Shown here one piece after another: positions 7,996 to 15,619 of a DNA stretch of 38,639 nucleotides (the first letter of the stretch is position 1; the number at the start of each line of letters is the position of its first letter). Below the pieces are notes generated by a model, which was given only the letters and a program-made list of their open reading frames with translations, was not told the DNA's origin and did no database searches. The position numbers and the translations under genes were made by a program. Source of the DNA: an uncultured Pelagibacteraceae bacterium (GTDB taxonomy: Bacteria; Pseudomonadota; Alphaproteobacteria; Pelagibacterales; Pelagibacteraceae); contig CACJWS010000011.1 in assembly GCA_902596975.1 (NCBI GenBank), positions 1-38,639 of the forward strand, given 5' to 3'.

Positions 7996-8481
7996 ATGAA
8001 GATTTTAATTAAAACTTTGATAATTTCATTTCTTACTGTCTCATTTTCTAACGCAGAAAATAAATGGAGTTTTTACACTGGCATGTTCGATTTCAGTGAT
8101 GATGGTAAGAGAGCAAATCTATTTGGTGCCGAATATATAAATTTTAATGCTAGCAAAGATATTTTTTTAGGAAATATTCAGCCTGTGACAGGAGCAATGA
8201 TAACAGCTGATGATGCATTATATATTTATACAGGTTATCAATTAAATCAAAAATCTAATTCAACTACTTTCTCTCCTAGTTTTGCAATTGGATATTATGA
8301 CGAAGGAGATGGCAAGGACTTAGGTCACGAAATTGAATTTAAGACACAAATACAGATATTATTTGATATCTCATCTAATTCTGAATTAGGTATTTCTTAT
8401 AATCATATTTCTAATGCGAGTCTTGGAGATAAAAATCCTGGGGCAAATAGTTATATGTTTAATTTTACAAAAAAATTTTAA
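7996..8481 (+). CDS. PagL-like acyloxyacyl hydrolase / lipid A 3-O-deacylase family outer-membrane protein
   Basis: A 161-residue protein with a signal peptide (about 1-20, ending SNA) and alternating beta-strand segments ending in Phe, as in a small outer-membrane barrel. The segment YNHISNASLGDKNPGANSY contains the His-x-Ser pair of PagL (His137, Ser139). By my alignment from memory the catalytic Glu, 14 residues after the His in Pseudomonas PagL, is Asn151 here, so activity or chemistry may differ. PagL enzymes remove the 3-O acyl chain of lipid A. It sits 14 bases after ccmH and 8 bases before the first 2-hydroxyacid oxidase. Confidence 0.7.
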   Translation: MKILIKTLIISFLTVSFSNAENKWSFYTGMFDFSDDGKRANLFGAEYINFNASKDIFLGNIQPVTGAMITADDALYIYTGYQLNQKSNSTTFSPSFAIGYYDEGDGKDLGHEIEFKTQIQILFDISSNSELGISYNHISNASLGDKNPGANSYMFNFTKKF

Positions 8482-8489
8482 CTTAAGAT

Positions 8490-9644
8490 ATGAGATTAAA
8501 AGATTGTCATAACTTTTATGACTTTAGAAAATTGGCAAAACAAAAGCTTCCATCTCCAATATTTCATTATATTGATGGGGCTGCGGATGATGAAATAACT
8601 TATGCAAGAAATAGTAGTGCATTTAATGATGTTGACTTAGTTCCAAATGTCTTAAGAGGTGTTGAAAATGTGGATTTGTCGACAACTATTTTTGGAAAAA
8701 AATTAGATTTGCCTTTTTATTGTTCTCCAACAGCTTTGCAAAGGTTATTCCATTACGAAGGAGAAAGAGCGGTTGGAAAAGCTGCAAAGAAGTTTAATAC
8801 GATGTTTGGTGTTTCGGCATTGGCTACAGTTAGTGTTGAGGAAATTTCATCTTTAATAGACACACCAAAAATGTTTCAATTTTATTTCCATAAAGACAGA
8901 GGATTAAATGACTCTTGTTTAGAACGAGCAAAAGCAGCAAAATTTGATGTGATGGCTTTAACTGTTGATACGATAACAGGAGGAAATCGTGAAAGAGATT
9001 TAAGAACTGGATTTACATCACCTCCAAAATTAACACTTTCGAGTTTGTTTAGTTTTGCCACAAAACCAATGTGGGGAATAAATTATTTAACCAAAGGAAA
9101 ATTTGAACTACCACATCTTCAAGATTTCGTTAAAGAAGGAACTGACACAAATACTTCAATTGGTAATTATTTTTCTACTATGTTGGATCAATCTATGAAC
9201 TGGGACGACGCTGAAAAATTGTGCTCTCAGTGGGGTGGCCATTTTGCGCTTAAGGGAGTTATGAGTGTTGAAGATGCTAAAAGGGCAGTTGATATCGGAT
9301 GCACTGGTATAATGGTATCAAATCATGGAGGAAGACAACTTGATGGATCTAGATCACCTTTCGATCAATTAGCTGAAATTGTTGATGCAGTTGGTGATAA
9401 GTTAGATGTTATTTGTGAAGGTGGATTTCAAAGAGGAACTCATATGTTAAAAGCTTTATCTATGGGTGCAAAAGCTTGTGCTGGTGGAAGATTATATCTT
9501 TATGCTTTAGCTGCAGCAGGTCAAGAAGGTGTTGAGAGAGCACTTAACTTATATAAAACTGAATTAGTAAGAGACATGAAATTAATGGGCTGCACAAAGA
9601 TTAGTGATCTTAATCGAAATAATTTAAGATTCCGAAATGCATGA
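8490..9644 (+). CDS. FMN-dependent 2-hydroxyacid oxidase/dehydrogenase, paralog 1 (LldD/glycolate-oxidase family)
   Basis: A 384-residue TIM-barrel flavoprotein that oxidises (S)-2-hydroxyacids such as L-lactate or glycolate to 2-oxoacids. Family residues visible: Tyr27 in HYIDGAADDE, Tyr132, Asp160 (LTVD), the catalytic His279 and Arg282 in SNHGGRQLDGSR, and GGR at 332-334. The FMN phosphate loop is unusual: EGGFQRGTH replaces the usual DGGVRRGTD, so Asp becomes Glu310 and the first Arg becomes Gln314. Substrate cannot be told from sequence. It overlaps its tandem copy by 4 bases (ATGA). Confidence 0.88.
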   Translation: MRLKDCHNFYDFRKLAKQKLPSPIFHYIDGAADDEITYARNSSAFNDVDLVPNVLRGVENVDLSTTIFGKKLDLPFYCSPTALQRLFHYEGERAVGKAAKKFNTMFGVSALATVSVEEISSLIDTPKMFQFYFHKDRGLNDSCLERAKAAKFDVMALTVDTITGGNRERDLRTGFTSPPKLTLSSLFSFATKPMWGINYLTKGKFELPHLQDFVKEGTDTNTSIGNYFSTMLDQSMNWDDAEKLCSQWGGHFALKGVMSVEDAKRAVDIGCTGIMVSNHGGRQLDGSRSPFDQLAEIVDAVGDKLDVICEGGFQRGTHMLKALSMGAKACAGGRLYLYALAAAGQEGVERALNLYKTELVRDMKLMGCTKISDLNRNNLRFRNA

Positions 9645-10792
9645 GCTTAAAGAATTGTTATAATTTTGAAGATTTTAGAAAGCTAGCCAAAAAAAAACTT
9701 CCAGCTCCAATTTTTCATTACATTGATGGTGGTGCAGATGATGAAACCACTTTAAAAAGAAATACAAATTCATTTGATGATTGTGACTTAATCCCTAATA
9801 TTCTTAGAAGCGTAGGAGAACCAGATTTATCAACCACAGTTTTTGGTAGAAAAATAGATATGCCAATTTTTTTATCACCTACTGCTATGCAAAGTTTATA
9901 TCATCCTGATGGAGATAAAGCTTCAGCTAGAGCTGCAGAAAAATTTGGTACCATGTATAGCATGTCGACAATGGCTTCATTTTCGATTGAAGAAATTGCT
10001 AACATATCAAGTGGACCAAAATTATTTCAACTTTATATCCATAAAGATAAATCATTTACTGATGATTTGATTGATAGGTGTAAAAGAGCAAACTTTGACG
10101 GTTTGTGCTTAACTGTTGATACTTTGGTTGCAGGAAATAGAGAAAGAGATCACAGAACTGGTTTTACAACTCCTCCTAAATTCACATTAGAAAGTATAAT
10201 GAATTTCGCGATGAGACCAGGATGGTTATTCAGATATTTTACGAATAAGAAATTTGAACTTGCAAATATTAAACACAAAACTGACAAGGGAACTAACATT
10301 ACAAAATCCGTAATAGATTATGTTAATGAACAGTATGATCCACAAATGAATTGGGAAGATGCAGAATACTGTATAAAAAAGTGGGACGGACCTTTTGCCT
10401 TGAAGGGTGTAATGTCTGTAGAGGATGCAAAGAGAGCAGTTGATATTGGTTGTACAGCAATAATAATATCAAATCATGGAGGAAGACAACTTGATGGATC
10501 TAGAACTCCTTTTGATCAACTAAAGGCTATTTCAGATGCTGTGGGTGATAAACTTGAGATAATTTTAGATGGAGGTGTTAGACGGGGAACTCATGTTCTC
10601 AAGGCTTTAGCTGCAGGTGCTACTGCTTGTAGTTTTGGTAAAGCTTTTTTGTTCAGTTTAGGAGCAGGTGGTCAACAAGGAGTAGAGAGGCTGCTTCAAA
10701 ATATGCACGATGAAATTAGAAGAAATATGATCCTTATGGGCTGCAAAAGTGTAAAAGAGTTAGATAGATCAAAGATAATTTACCGAAATTAA
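9641..10792 (+). CDS. FMN-dependent 2-hydroxyacid oxidase/dehydrogenase, paralog 2 (LldD/glycolate-oxidase family)
   Basis: A 383-residue tandem homologue of the preceding gene, collinear with it so that catalytic His279 has the same number in both. It keeps the normal loop start DGGVRRGTH (310-318) but has FGK at 332-334 where the family usually has GR contacting FMN phosphate. The two copies therefore differ from consensus at different flavin-phosphate positions. Active-site Tyr27, Tyr132, Asp160, His279 and Arg282 are present. It probably acts on a related 2-hydroxyacid, or the two form a mixed oligomer (inference). It starts inside the stop codon of paralog 1. Confidence 0.88.
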   Translation: MSLKNCYNFEDFRKLAKKKLPAPIFHYIDGGADDETTLKRNTNSFDDCDLIPNILRSVGEPDLSTTVFGRKIDMPIFLSPTAMQSLYHPDGDKASARAAEKFGTMYSMSTMASFSIEEIANISSGPKLFQLYIHKDKSFTDDLIDRCKRANFDGLCLTVDTLVAGNRERDHRTGFTTPPKFTLESIMNFAMRPGWLFRYFTNKKFELANIKHKTDKGTNITKSVIDYVNEQYDPQMNWEDAEYCIKKWDGPFALKGVMSVEDAKRAVDIGCTAIIISNHGGRQLDGSRTPFDQLKAISDAVGDKLEIILDGGVRRGTHVLKALAAGATACSFGKAFLFSLGAGGQQGVERLLQNMHDEIRRNMILMGCKSVKELDRSKIIYRN

Positions 10793-10881
10793 ATATTTTT
10801 TATAAATAATTTTTATTATTATTTTCACTTTAAATAAATAGACATGAAGTTGCTTTTCAGTTAGTTTGTCGACGAAAAATT

Positions 10882-12051
10882 ATGATTGAATTAGCAAAAG
10901 CATTAGATCGTTTAGGAACTGAAAGTGCATTTTCTGTTCTAGCAGAAGCAAAAAAATTAGAAGCACAAGGCAAACCTATGATCCATTTAGGTCTAGGACA
11001 ACCTGACTTTAAAACTCCAAAACATGTTGTTGAAGCTGCAAAAAAAGCTCTAGATGACGGTCATCATGGTTATGTTTTATCAAATGGAATTCCAGAATGT
11101 CGAGAAGCTGTCGCAAGATGGGTCAAGAGACTTTACAATGCTGATATTGATCCAAATAGAGTTTTAATAATGCCAGGTGGTAAACCTACAATGTATTATG
11201 CAATTACTTGTTATGGTGAACCAGGTGTTGAAATAATTCATCCAACTCCAGCTTTTCCAATTTATGAGTCAATGATTAATTATTCTGGAGCAAAAGCTGT
11301 TCCATATGATTTAACTGAGGATAAAGATTTAAAATTTGATCCAGACAAAATTCTGTCTTTAATAACTGACAAAACTAGACTTTTAATTCTAATAAATCCA
11401 AACAACCCAACTGGAAGCTTTGTTGAAAAACCTGCAATTGACTACTTAGCAAAAGAATTAGAAAAACATCCGCAGGTCACAATTTTAAGTGATGAAATTT
11501 ATAGTAGACAAATTTTTGATTATAAAGAAATGCCGACTTTCTTTAATTATCCTAACCTAAGAGATAGATTAATTGTTCTTGAGGGTTGGAGTAAAGCATA
11601 TTCTATGACTGGATGGAGACTTGGTTGGAGTTACTGGCCAGAGCATTTAGTTGAACATGTAAACAAACTTTTGATTAATAGTGTATCATGTGTTAATGCA
11701 GCAGCCCAATATGCTGGTATAGCCGCATTAGATGGTCCTGAAGACTCAATTAAAGATATGTTAGATAAATTTACATTAAGAAGAAATTTAATTCATAAAG
11801 GATTAAATGATTTACCAGGAGTTGAGTGTAGTTTGCCGGGAGGAGCTTTTTATGCTTTTCCAAATATAAAAGGGACTGGCATGAATGGATCTGAGTTTTG
11901 CAAAAAAGCTATGCATGAAGCAGGTGTTGCAATTGTTCCTGGTACTGCATTCGGTAAAACTTGTAATGATTACGTTAGATTTAGTTTTGCCGCATCTAGA
12001 GATAATATTATGCAAGCCTTAGAAAATATAGGCAAGATGCTTTCTAAATAA
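10882..12051 (+). CDS. Class I/II pyridoxal-phosphate aminotransferase (aspartate/aromatic type)
   Basis: A 389-residue fold-type I aminotransferase. Visible hallmarks are GLGQPDFKTP near the N-terminus, NPNNPTGS (172-179), SDEIYSRQ (203-210), the PLP lysine Lys238 in GWSKAYSMTGWRLGW, and the substrate-carboxylate Arg in DYVRFSFA near the end. It moves an amino group between an amino acid and a 2-oxoacid. Given its neighbours, glyoxylate, pyruvate or another product of the flanking oxidases is a plausible acceptor, but this is inference. An 89-base gap precedes it with no convincing promoter; 37 bases separate it from the FAD oxidase. Confidence 0.88.
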   Translation: MIELAKALDRLGTESAFSVLAEAKKLEAQGKPMIHLGLGQPDFKTPKHVVEAAKKALDDGHHGYVLSNGIPECREAVARWVKRLYNADIDPNRVLIMPGGKPTMYYAITCYGEPGVEIIHPTPAFPIYESMINYSGAKAVPYDLTEDKDLKFDPDKILSLITDKTRLLILINPNNPTGSFVEKPAIDYLAKELEKHPQVTILSDEIYSRQIFDYKEMPTFFNYPNLRDRLIVLEGWSKAYSMTGWRLGWSYWPEHLVEHVNKLLINSVSCVNAAAQYAGIAALDGPEDSIKDMLDKFTLRRNLIHKGLNDLPGVECSLPGGAFYAFPNIKGTGMNGSEFCKKAMHEAGVAIVPGTAFGKTCNDYVRFSFAASRDNIMQALENIGKMLSK

Positions 12052-12088
12052 ACTGTATTTTTAATTAATATTTTTGTATTATTAAAGA

Positions 12089-13462
12089 ATGAACGAAACT
12101 GTCCAAGCAGAATTAAAAAAGATATTTAACGGAAGATTTTCTACCTCAGAGTCTACTCGTGCAAATTATGCAAGAGGGGAAGATACCTATAACCCAATAT
12201 TATCAAAGGCAGTTGTATTTCCAGAAACTAATGAAGAAGTTTCAAAAATTCTAAAAATTTGTAACGAGCATAAAATTCCAGTGGTTCCATTTGGAACCGG
12301 CACATCTCTTGAAGGCCATGTTGTTGGAAATCAAAATGGTATTACAATTTCTCTAGAAAAAATGAATAAAGTTTTAAGTGTAAATGCTGAGGATTTTGAC
12401 TGCAGAGTACAAGCAAATGTAACAAGAAAGCAATTAAATGAATATTTAAGAGAAGATGGAGTATTTTTTCCAATAGATCCTGGTGCGGATGCTGCACTCG
12501 GTGGAATGGCATCTACTTCAGCTTCAGGAACAATGGCAGTTAAATATGGAACAATGAGAACCGTTATTTCTGGTTTAACAGTTGTTTTACCAAATGGAGA
12601 CATAATTAAAACCGGTGCAAGAACTAAAAAAACTTCTGCGGGATATAACTTAACTAATTTGTTTATTGGATCTGAGGGGACTTTAGGAATTATTACAGAA
12701 GTTCAATTAAGATTATCACCAATACCTGAGAGCATAATGAGTGCAGTTTGCTATTTTCCAGATTTAGACTCAGCAGTAAAGACTGCGCAAGAAGTTATTC
12801 AGTATGGTGTTCCAATTGCAAGAATTGAAATGTTAAACAAAGATCAAATGGAAATTAGCATCAAATATTCAAAGTTAGAAAACATCAAAGCATCACCAAC
12901 TTTATTCTTTGAATTCCATGGTAGTGAGCTAACAAATAACGAGTCTATAAAAATTGTAGAAGAATTATCAAAAAATAATGGTGGAAGTGATTTTCAATGG
13001 GCATCTTCTCCCGAAGAACAAAAAATACTATGGAAAGCAAGGCATGATGTTTATTATTCAGTAAAAGCTTTAGGTCATGATATGAAAGTGTATTCCACAG
13101 ATGTTTGCGTACCAATTTCAAAGTTAGTTGAGTGTATTTCATGGGCAGAAAAAGAAGTTAAAAAGTTAGGTCTAACTGCACCAATGGTTGGTCATGTTGG
13201 AGATGGAAATTTTCACTCTATAATATTGTATGATCCTGATGATGAGGAAAAACAAAAAAAAATTAGACAGTACAGTGATGATCTAATTAACAAAGCTTTA
13301 GAGTTAGAGGGAACAATTACAGGAGAACATGGAATTGGTCTTCAAAAGAAACATTACCTGTTAAGAGAGCATCCAGATAATTTGCCAGTGATGAAAGCTA
13401 TTAAAAGAAGTATTGATGTAAACAATATCATGAATCCTGGTAAGGTTTTTGATATAAATTAA
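12089..13462 (+). CDS. FAD-linked 2-hydroxyacid dehydrogenase (GlcD / D-lactate dehydrogenase family)
   Basis: A 457-residue VAO-type flavoenzyme. The FAD pyrophosphate loop is VPFGTGTSLEGHVV (about 66-79), the second FAD block is SASGTMAVKYGTMR, and GLFIGSEGTLG-like sequence appears as NLFIGSEGTLGIITE. The C-terminal substrate/metal motifs are GHVGDGNFH and GEHGIGLQKK. Members oxidise D-lactate, glycolate or D-2-hydroxyglutarate and pass electrons to cytochrome c or quinone. No GlcE/GlcF partners are adjacent, which favours the stand-alone Dld-like type over the three-subunit glycolate oxidase (inference). It is 11 bases before the hydroxyacid reductase. Confidence 0.87.
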   Translation: MNETVQAELKKIFNGRFSTSESTRANYARGEDTYNPILSKAVVFPETNEEVSKILKICNEHKIPVVPFGTGTSLEGHVVGNQNGITISLEKMNKVLSVNAEDFDCRVQANVTRKQLNEYLREDGVFFPIDPGADAALGGMASTSASGTMAVKYGTMRTVISGLTVVLPNGDIIKTGARTKKTSAGYNLTNLFIGSEGTLGIITEVQLRLSPIPESIMSAVCYFPDLDSAVKTAQEVIQYGVPIARIEMLNKDQMEISIKYSKLENIKASPTLFFEFHGSELTNNESIKIVEELSKNNGGSDFQWASSPEEQKILWKARHDVYYSVKALGHDMKVYSTDVCVPISKLVECISWAEKEVKKLGLTAPMVGHVGDGNFHSIILYDPDDEEKQKKIRQYSDDLINKALELEGTITGEHGIGLQKKHYLLREHPDNLPVMKAIKRSIDVNNIMNPGKVFDIN

Positions 13463-13473
13463 TCCAAAACAAA

Positions 13474-14427
13474 ATGAAAAAAATTTTAATCACGAGAAGG
13501 CTTTTAAGATCTTGTGAGGATAAAGCTAAAGAATTATTTGATGCTAATTTTAATTTAAATGATGAACTCTACTCTCAAAAGAAGCTAATAGAGATGAGTG
13601 CGGGCTGTGATGGTATTTTATCAGCTCTAACAGATAAGCTTGATGCAGAAACAATCAATCAATTACCTGATAGTGTTAAAATTATATCAAATTTTGCTGT
13701 AGGTTTTGGAAATATAGATTTAGAAGCTGCAAAGAAAAGAGGGATTGCAGTAACAAACACGCCAGATGTTTTAACTGATGCTACTGCAGAAATTGGGGTT
13801 TTGTTGATATTAGGTGCATGCAGAAGAGCATCTGAAGGAATTGAGAAAGCTAGAGAAGGCGGCTGGGTTTGGTCAGCAGATATGTTGATTGGTAAACAAT
13901 TAACAGGCACTAGACTTGGAATACTTGGCATGGGTAGAATTGGTCAAAAAATAGCTAAAATAGCTAAATCTTTAGGTATGATAATTCATTATCACAATCG
14001 TTCAAAATTAAGCGAAGAAAAAGAACAAGGCGCAACTTACCACGATAACTTAAATGATTTGATGAAAGTCTCTGATGTCCTTTCGGTATGTTGTCCTGCA
14101 TCTAAAGAGACAATAAATTTAATCAATAAAGATACACTAGAACTATTACCAAAAGGTGCAGTCGTGACCAATGTTGCAAGAGGAGATATTATTGAAGACG
14201 AAGCTTTAATAGATGCTTTGGAAAGAAGAAAAGTTTATGCAGTTGGGCTAGATGTATACAAAAATGAACCAAATTTAAATCCAGGATATCTTAAACACAA
14301 AAGTGCTTTTATTCTTCCTCATTTGGGTAGCGCAACTAAAGAAACTAGAACCGCAATGGCTAATCTAGCTATAGATAATATTGATGAGTTTTTTAAAACA
14401 GGCGGATGCAAAAACAAAGTTAATTAA
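13474..14427 (+). CDS. NAD(P)-dependent D-2-hydroxyacid dehydrogenase, glyoxylate/hydroxypyruvate reductase type
   Basis: A 317-residue two-domain dehydrogenase. The Rossmann motif is GMGRIGQKIA (152-161). The catalytic set is Arg236 (VARGD), Glu265 (NEP) and His283 (LPHLGSAT). The ending with GSATKETR and the FAVGFGNIDLEAAKKRGIAVTNTP block resemble GyaR-type glyoxylate reductases. It would reduce glyoxylate, hydroxypyruvate or another 2-oxoacid to the D-hydroxyacid, the reverse direction to the FAD enzyme upstream. Probably in one operon with that gene; 106 bases then separate it from the alcohol dehydrogenase. Confidence 0.87.
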   Translation: MKKILITRRLLRSCEDKAKELFDANFNLNDELYSQKKLIEMSAGCDGILSALTDKLDAETINQLPDSVKIISNFAVGFGNIDLEAAKKRGIAVTNTPDVLTDATAEIGVLLILGACRRASEGIEKAREGGWVWSADMLIGKQLTGTRLGILGMGRIGQKIAKIAKSLGMIIHYHNRSKLSEEKEQGATYHDNLNDLMKVSDVLSVCCPASKETINLINKDTLELLPKGAVVTNVARGDIIEDEALIDALERRKVYAVGLDVYKNEPNLNPGYLKHKSAFILPHLGSATKETRTAMANLAIDNIDEFFKTGGCKNKVN

Positions 14428-14520
14428 CAATCTCAAGTTGTAATTGGTAATTAAAATTATTCTAACTTTCTAGACATATTTTTTATTTCAATTTAAAATT
14501 TATTTATAAAAAATAAATTT

Positions 14521-14527
14521 AGAGAGG
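14521..14527 (+). promoter_or_regulatory. Strong ribosome binding site for the alcohol dehydrogenase
   Basis: AGAGAGG lies 6 bases before the ATG at 14534, a good anti-Shine-Dalgarno match. It fixes that start. Most genes in this window lack such a site, so its presence here suggests higher translation. Confidence 0.6.
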
Positions 14528-14533
14528 ATAATA

Positions 14534-15595
14534 ATGAAAGCACAGGTTTTACATAAGTACGACCCAGAAATGAAAGAGGGAACTTGGGTCACAAATCAAG
14601 AAATGCCTGATCCAAAAATAGAAAAGGCATCTGATGTAATAGTTAAAATTGGTGCAGCTGGTGTTTGTAGAACTGATCTACACATAATTGAAGGAGTTTG
14701 GAAACATATTCAAGATCCAGACGGAAAACTACTTCCTTGCGTTATGGGTCATGAAAATGCTGGTTGGATAGAAGATGTTGGAAAAGACGTTACAGAATTT
14801 AAAAAGGGAGATCCAGTAATTTTGCACCCACTTATATCTGGAACTGATGGGACGTGTCTTGACTGTAGACGAGGTAACGATATGCATGCTGCCGCTGGAG
14901 CTTTCCCAGGGTTAAGTATTAAAGAAGGTGGATATTCAGAACTTTTAAAAACAAGTGTGAGAAATTTAATTAAATTGCCAACAGTATTGGCACCTAAAGA
15001 TGTAGCTCCATTTTCTGATGCTGGTTTAACAGCTTATAGAGTTGTGAAAAAAGCCACTAGACATTTACTTCCTGGTCAAAGTTGTACAATCATAGGTGCA
15101 GGAGGTTTAGGACATATTGCTATTCAATGTTTAAAAGCAATGTGTGCAGCAGATATAATTATTGTAGAGAAATCAGAAAAAGCTCTTAAACATGCAATGG
15201 AGTTGGGCGGAGATCATGGAGTTTTGATTGATGGAAACGAAATTGAAAAAGTTCAAGAGTTAACCAAGGGAAAAGGTTCTGAGGCTGTAATAGATTTTGT
15301 TGGTGAAAAAGGATCGACTGCAATGGGAATTCAAATGACTTCAAATGGAGGTTTTTATTATATTGTGGGTTATGGAGAAGAGATCAAATCTTTAGCCGTA
15401 GATTTAATAATATCTGAAAAAACAATAGTCGGAAATTTAGTAGGAACGTGGTCTGAATTATATGAACTCATGGAATTAGCTGATAGAGGAAAAGTCAAGC
15501 TATCTATGCAGGAATATAAATTAGATGATGCTAACAAAGCGCTACATGATCTTAATGATGGAAAAGTCAAAGGTCGTGCAGTGTTAGTTCCATAA
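14534..15595 (+). CDS. Zinc-dependent alcohol dehydrogenase (MDR superfamily)
   Basis: A 353-residue medium-chain dehydrogenase. Catalytic zinc ligands are Cys45 (GVCRTDLH) and His73 (GHENAG); the NAD-binding motif is GAGGLGHIAIQ. The structural-zinc lobe is degenerate: where four Cys are usual, only Cys108 and Cys111 (TCLDCRRGNDMH) remain, and the first and fourth positions align with Asp105 and Ala119. It may thus lack the structural zinc. It oxidises an alcohol or polyol, or reduces an aldehyde. Lying 24 bases ahead of the ABC binding protein, it may act on that transporter's cargo (inference). Confidence 0.85.
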   Translation: MKAQVLHKYDPEMKEGTWVTNQEMPDPKIEKASDVIVKIGAAGVCRTDLHIIEGVWKHIQDPDGKLLPCVMGHENAGWIEDVGKDVTEFKKGDPVILHPLISGTDGTCLDCRRGNDMHAAAGAFPGLSIKEGGYSELLKTSVRNLIKLPTVLAPKDVAPFSDAGLTAYRVVKKATRHLLPGQSCTIIGAGGLGHIAIQCLKAMCAADIIIVEKSEKALKHAMELGGDHGVLIDGNEIEKVQELTKGKGSEAVIDFVGEKGSTAMGIQMTSNGGFYYIVGYGEEIKSLAVDLIISEKTIVGNLVGTWSELYELMELADRGKVKLSMQEYKLDDANKALHDLNDGKVKGRAVLVP

Positions 15596-15605
15596 TTAAC
15601 AACAA

Positions 15606-15611
15606 AGAGAG
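15606..15611 (+). promoter_or_regulatory. Ribosome binding site for the ABC substrate-binding protein
   Basis: GAGAGG, 8 bases before the ATG at 15620, is one of the few clear Shine-Dalgarno sequences in the window. It supports that start and fits a highly expressed binding protein. Confidence 0.6.
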
Positions 15612-15619
15612 GAAAAAAG

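Noticed and set aside
10793..10881. Promoter or terminator between the second oxidase and the aminotransferase
   Set aside because: Only low-complexity AT runs and a weak AATAAT/ATTATT stem; no hexamer pair with acceptable spacing stood out.
14496..14520. AT-only inverted repeat AAATTTATTT...AAATAAATTT before the alcohol dehydrogenase
   Set aside because: 10-bp AT-only repeats are expected by chance in DNA this AT-rich, and it has neither a T-run terminator form nor a known operator shape.
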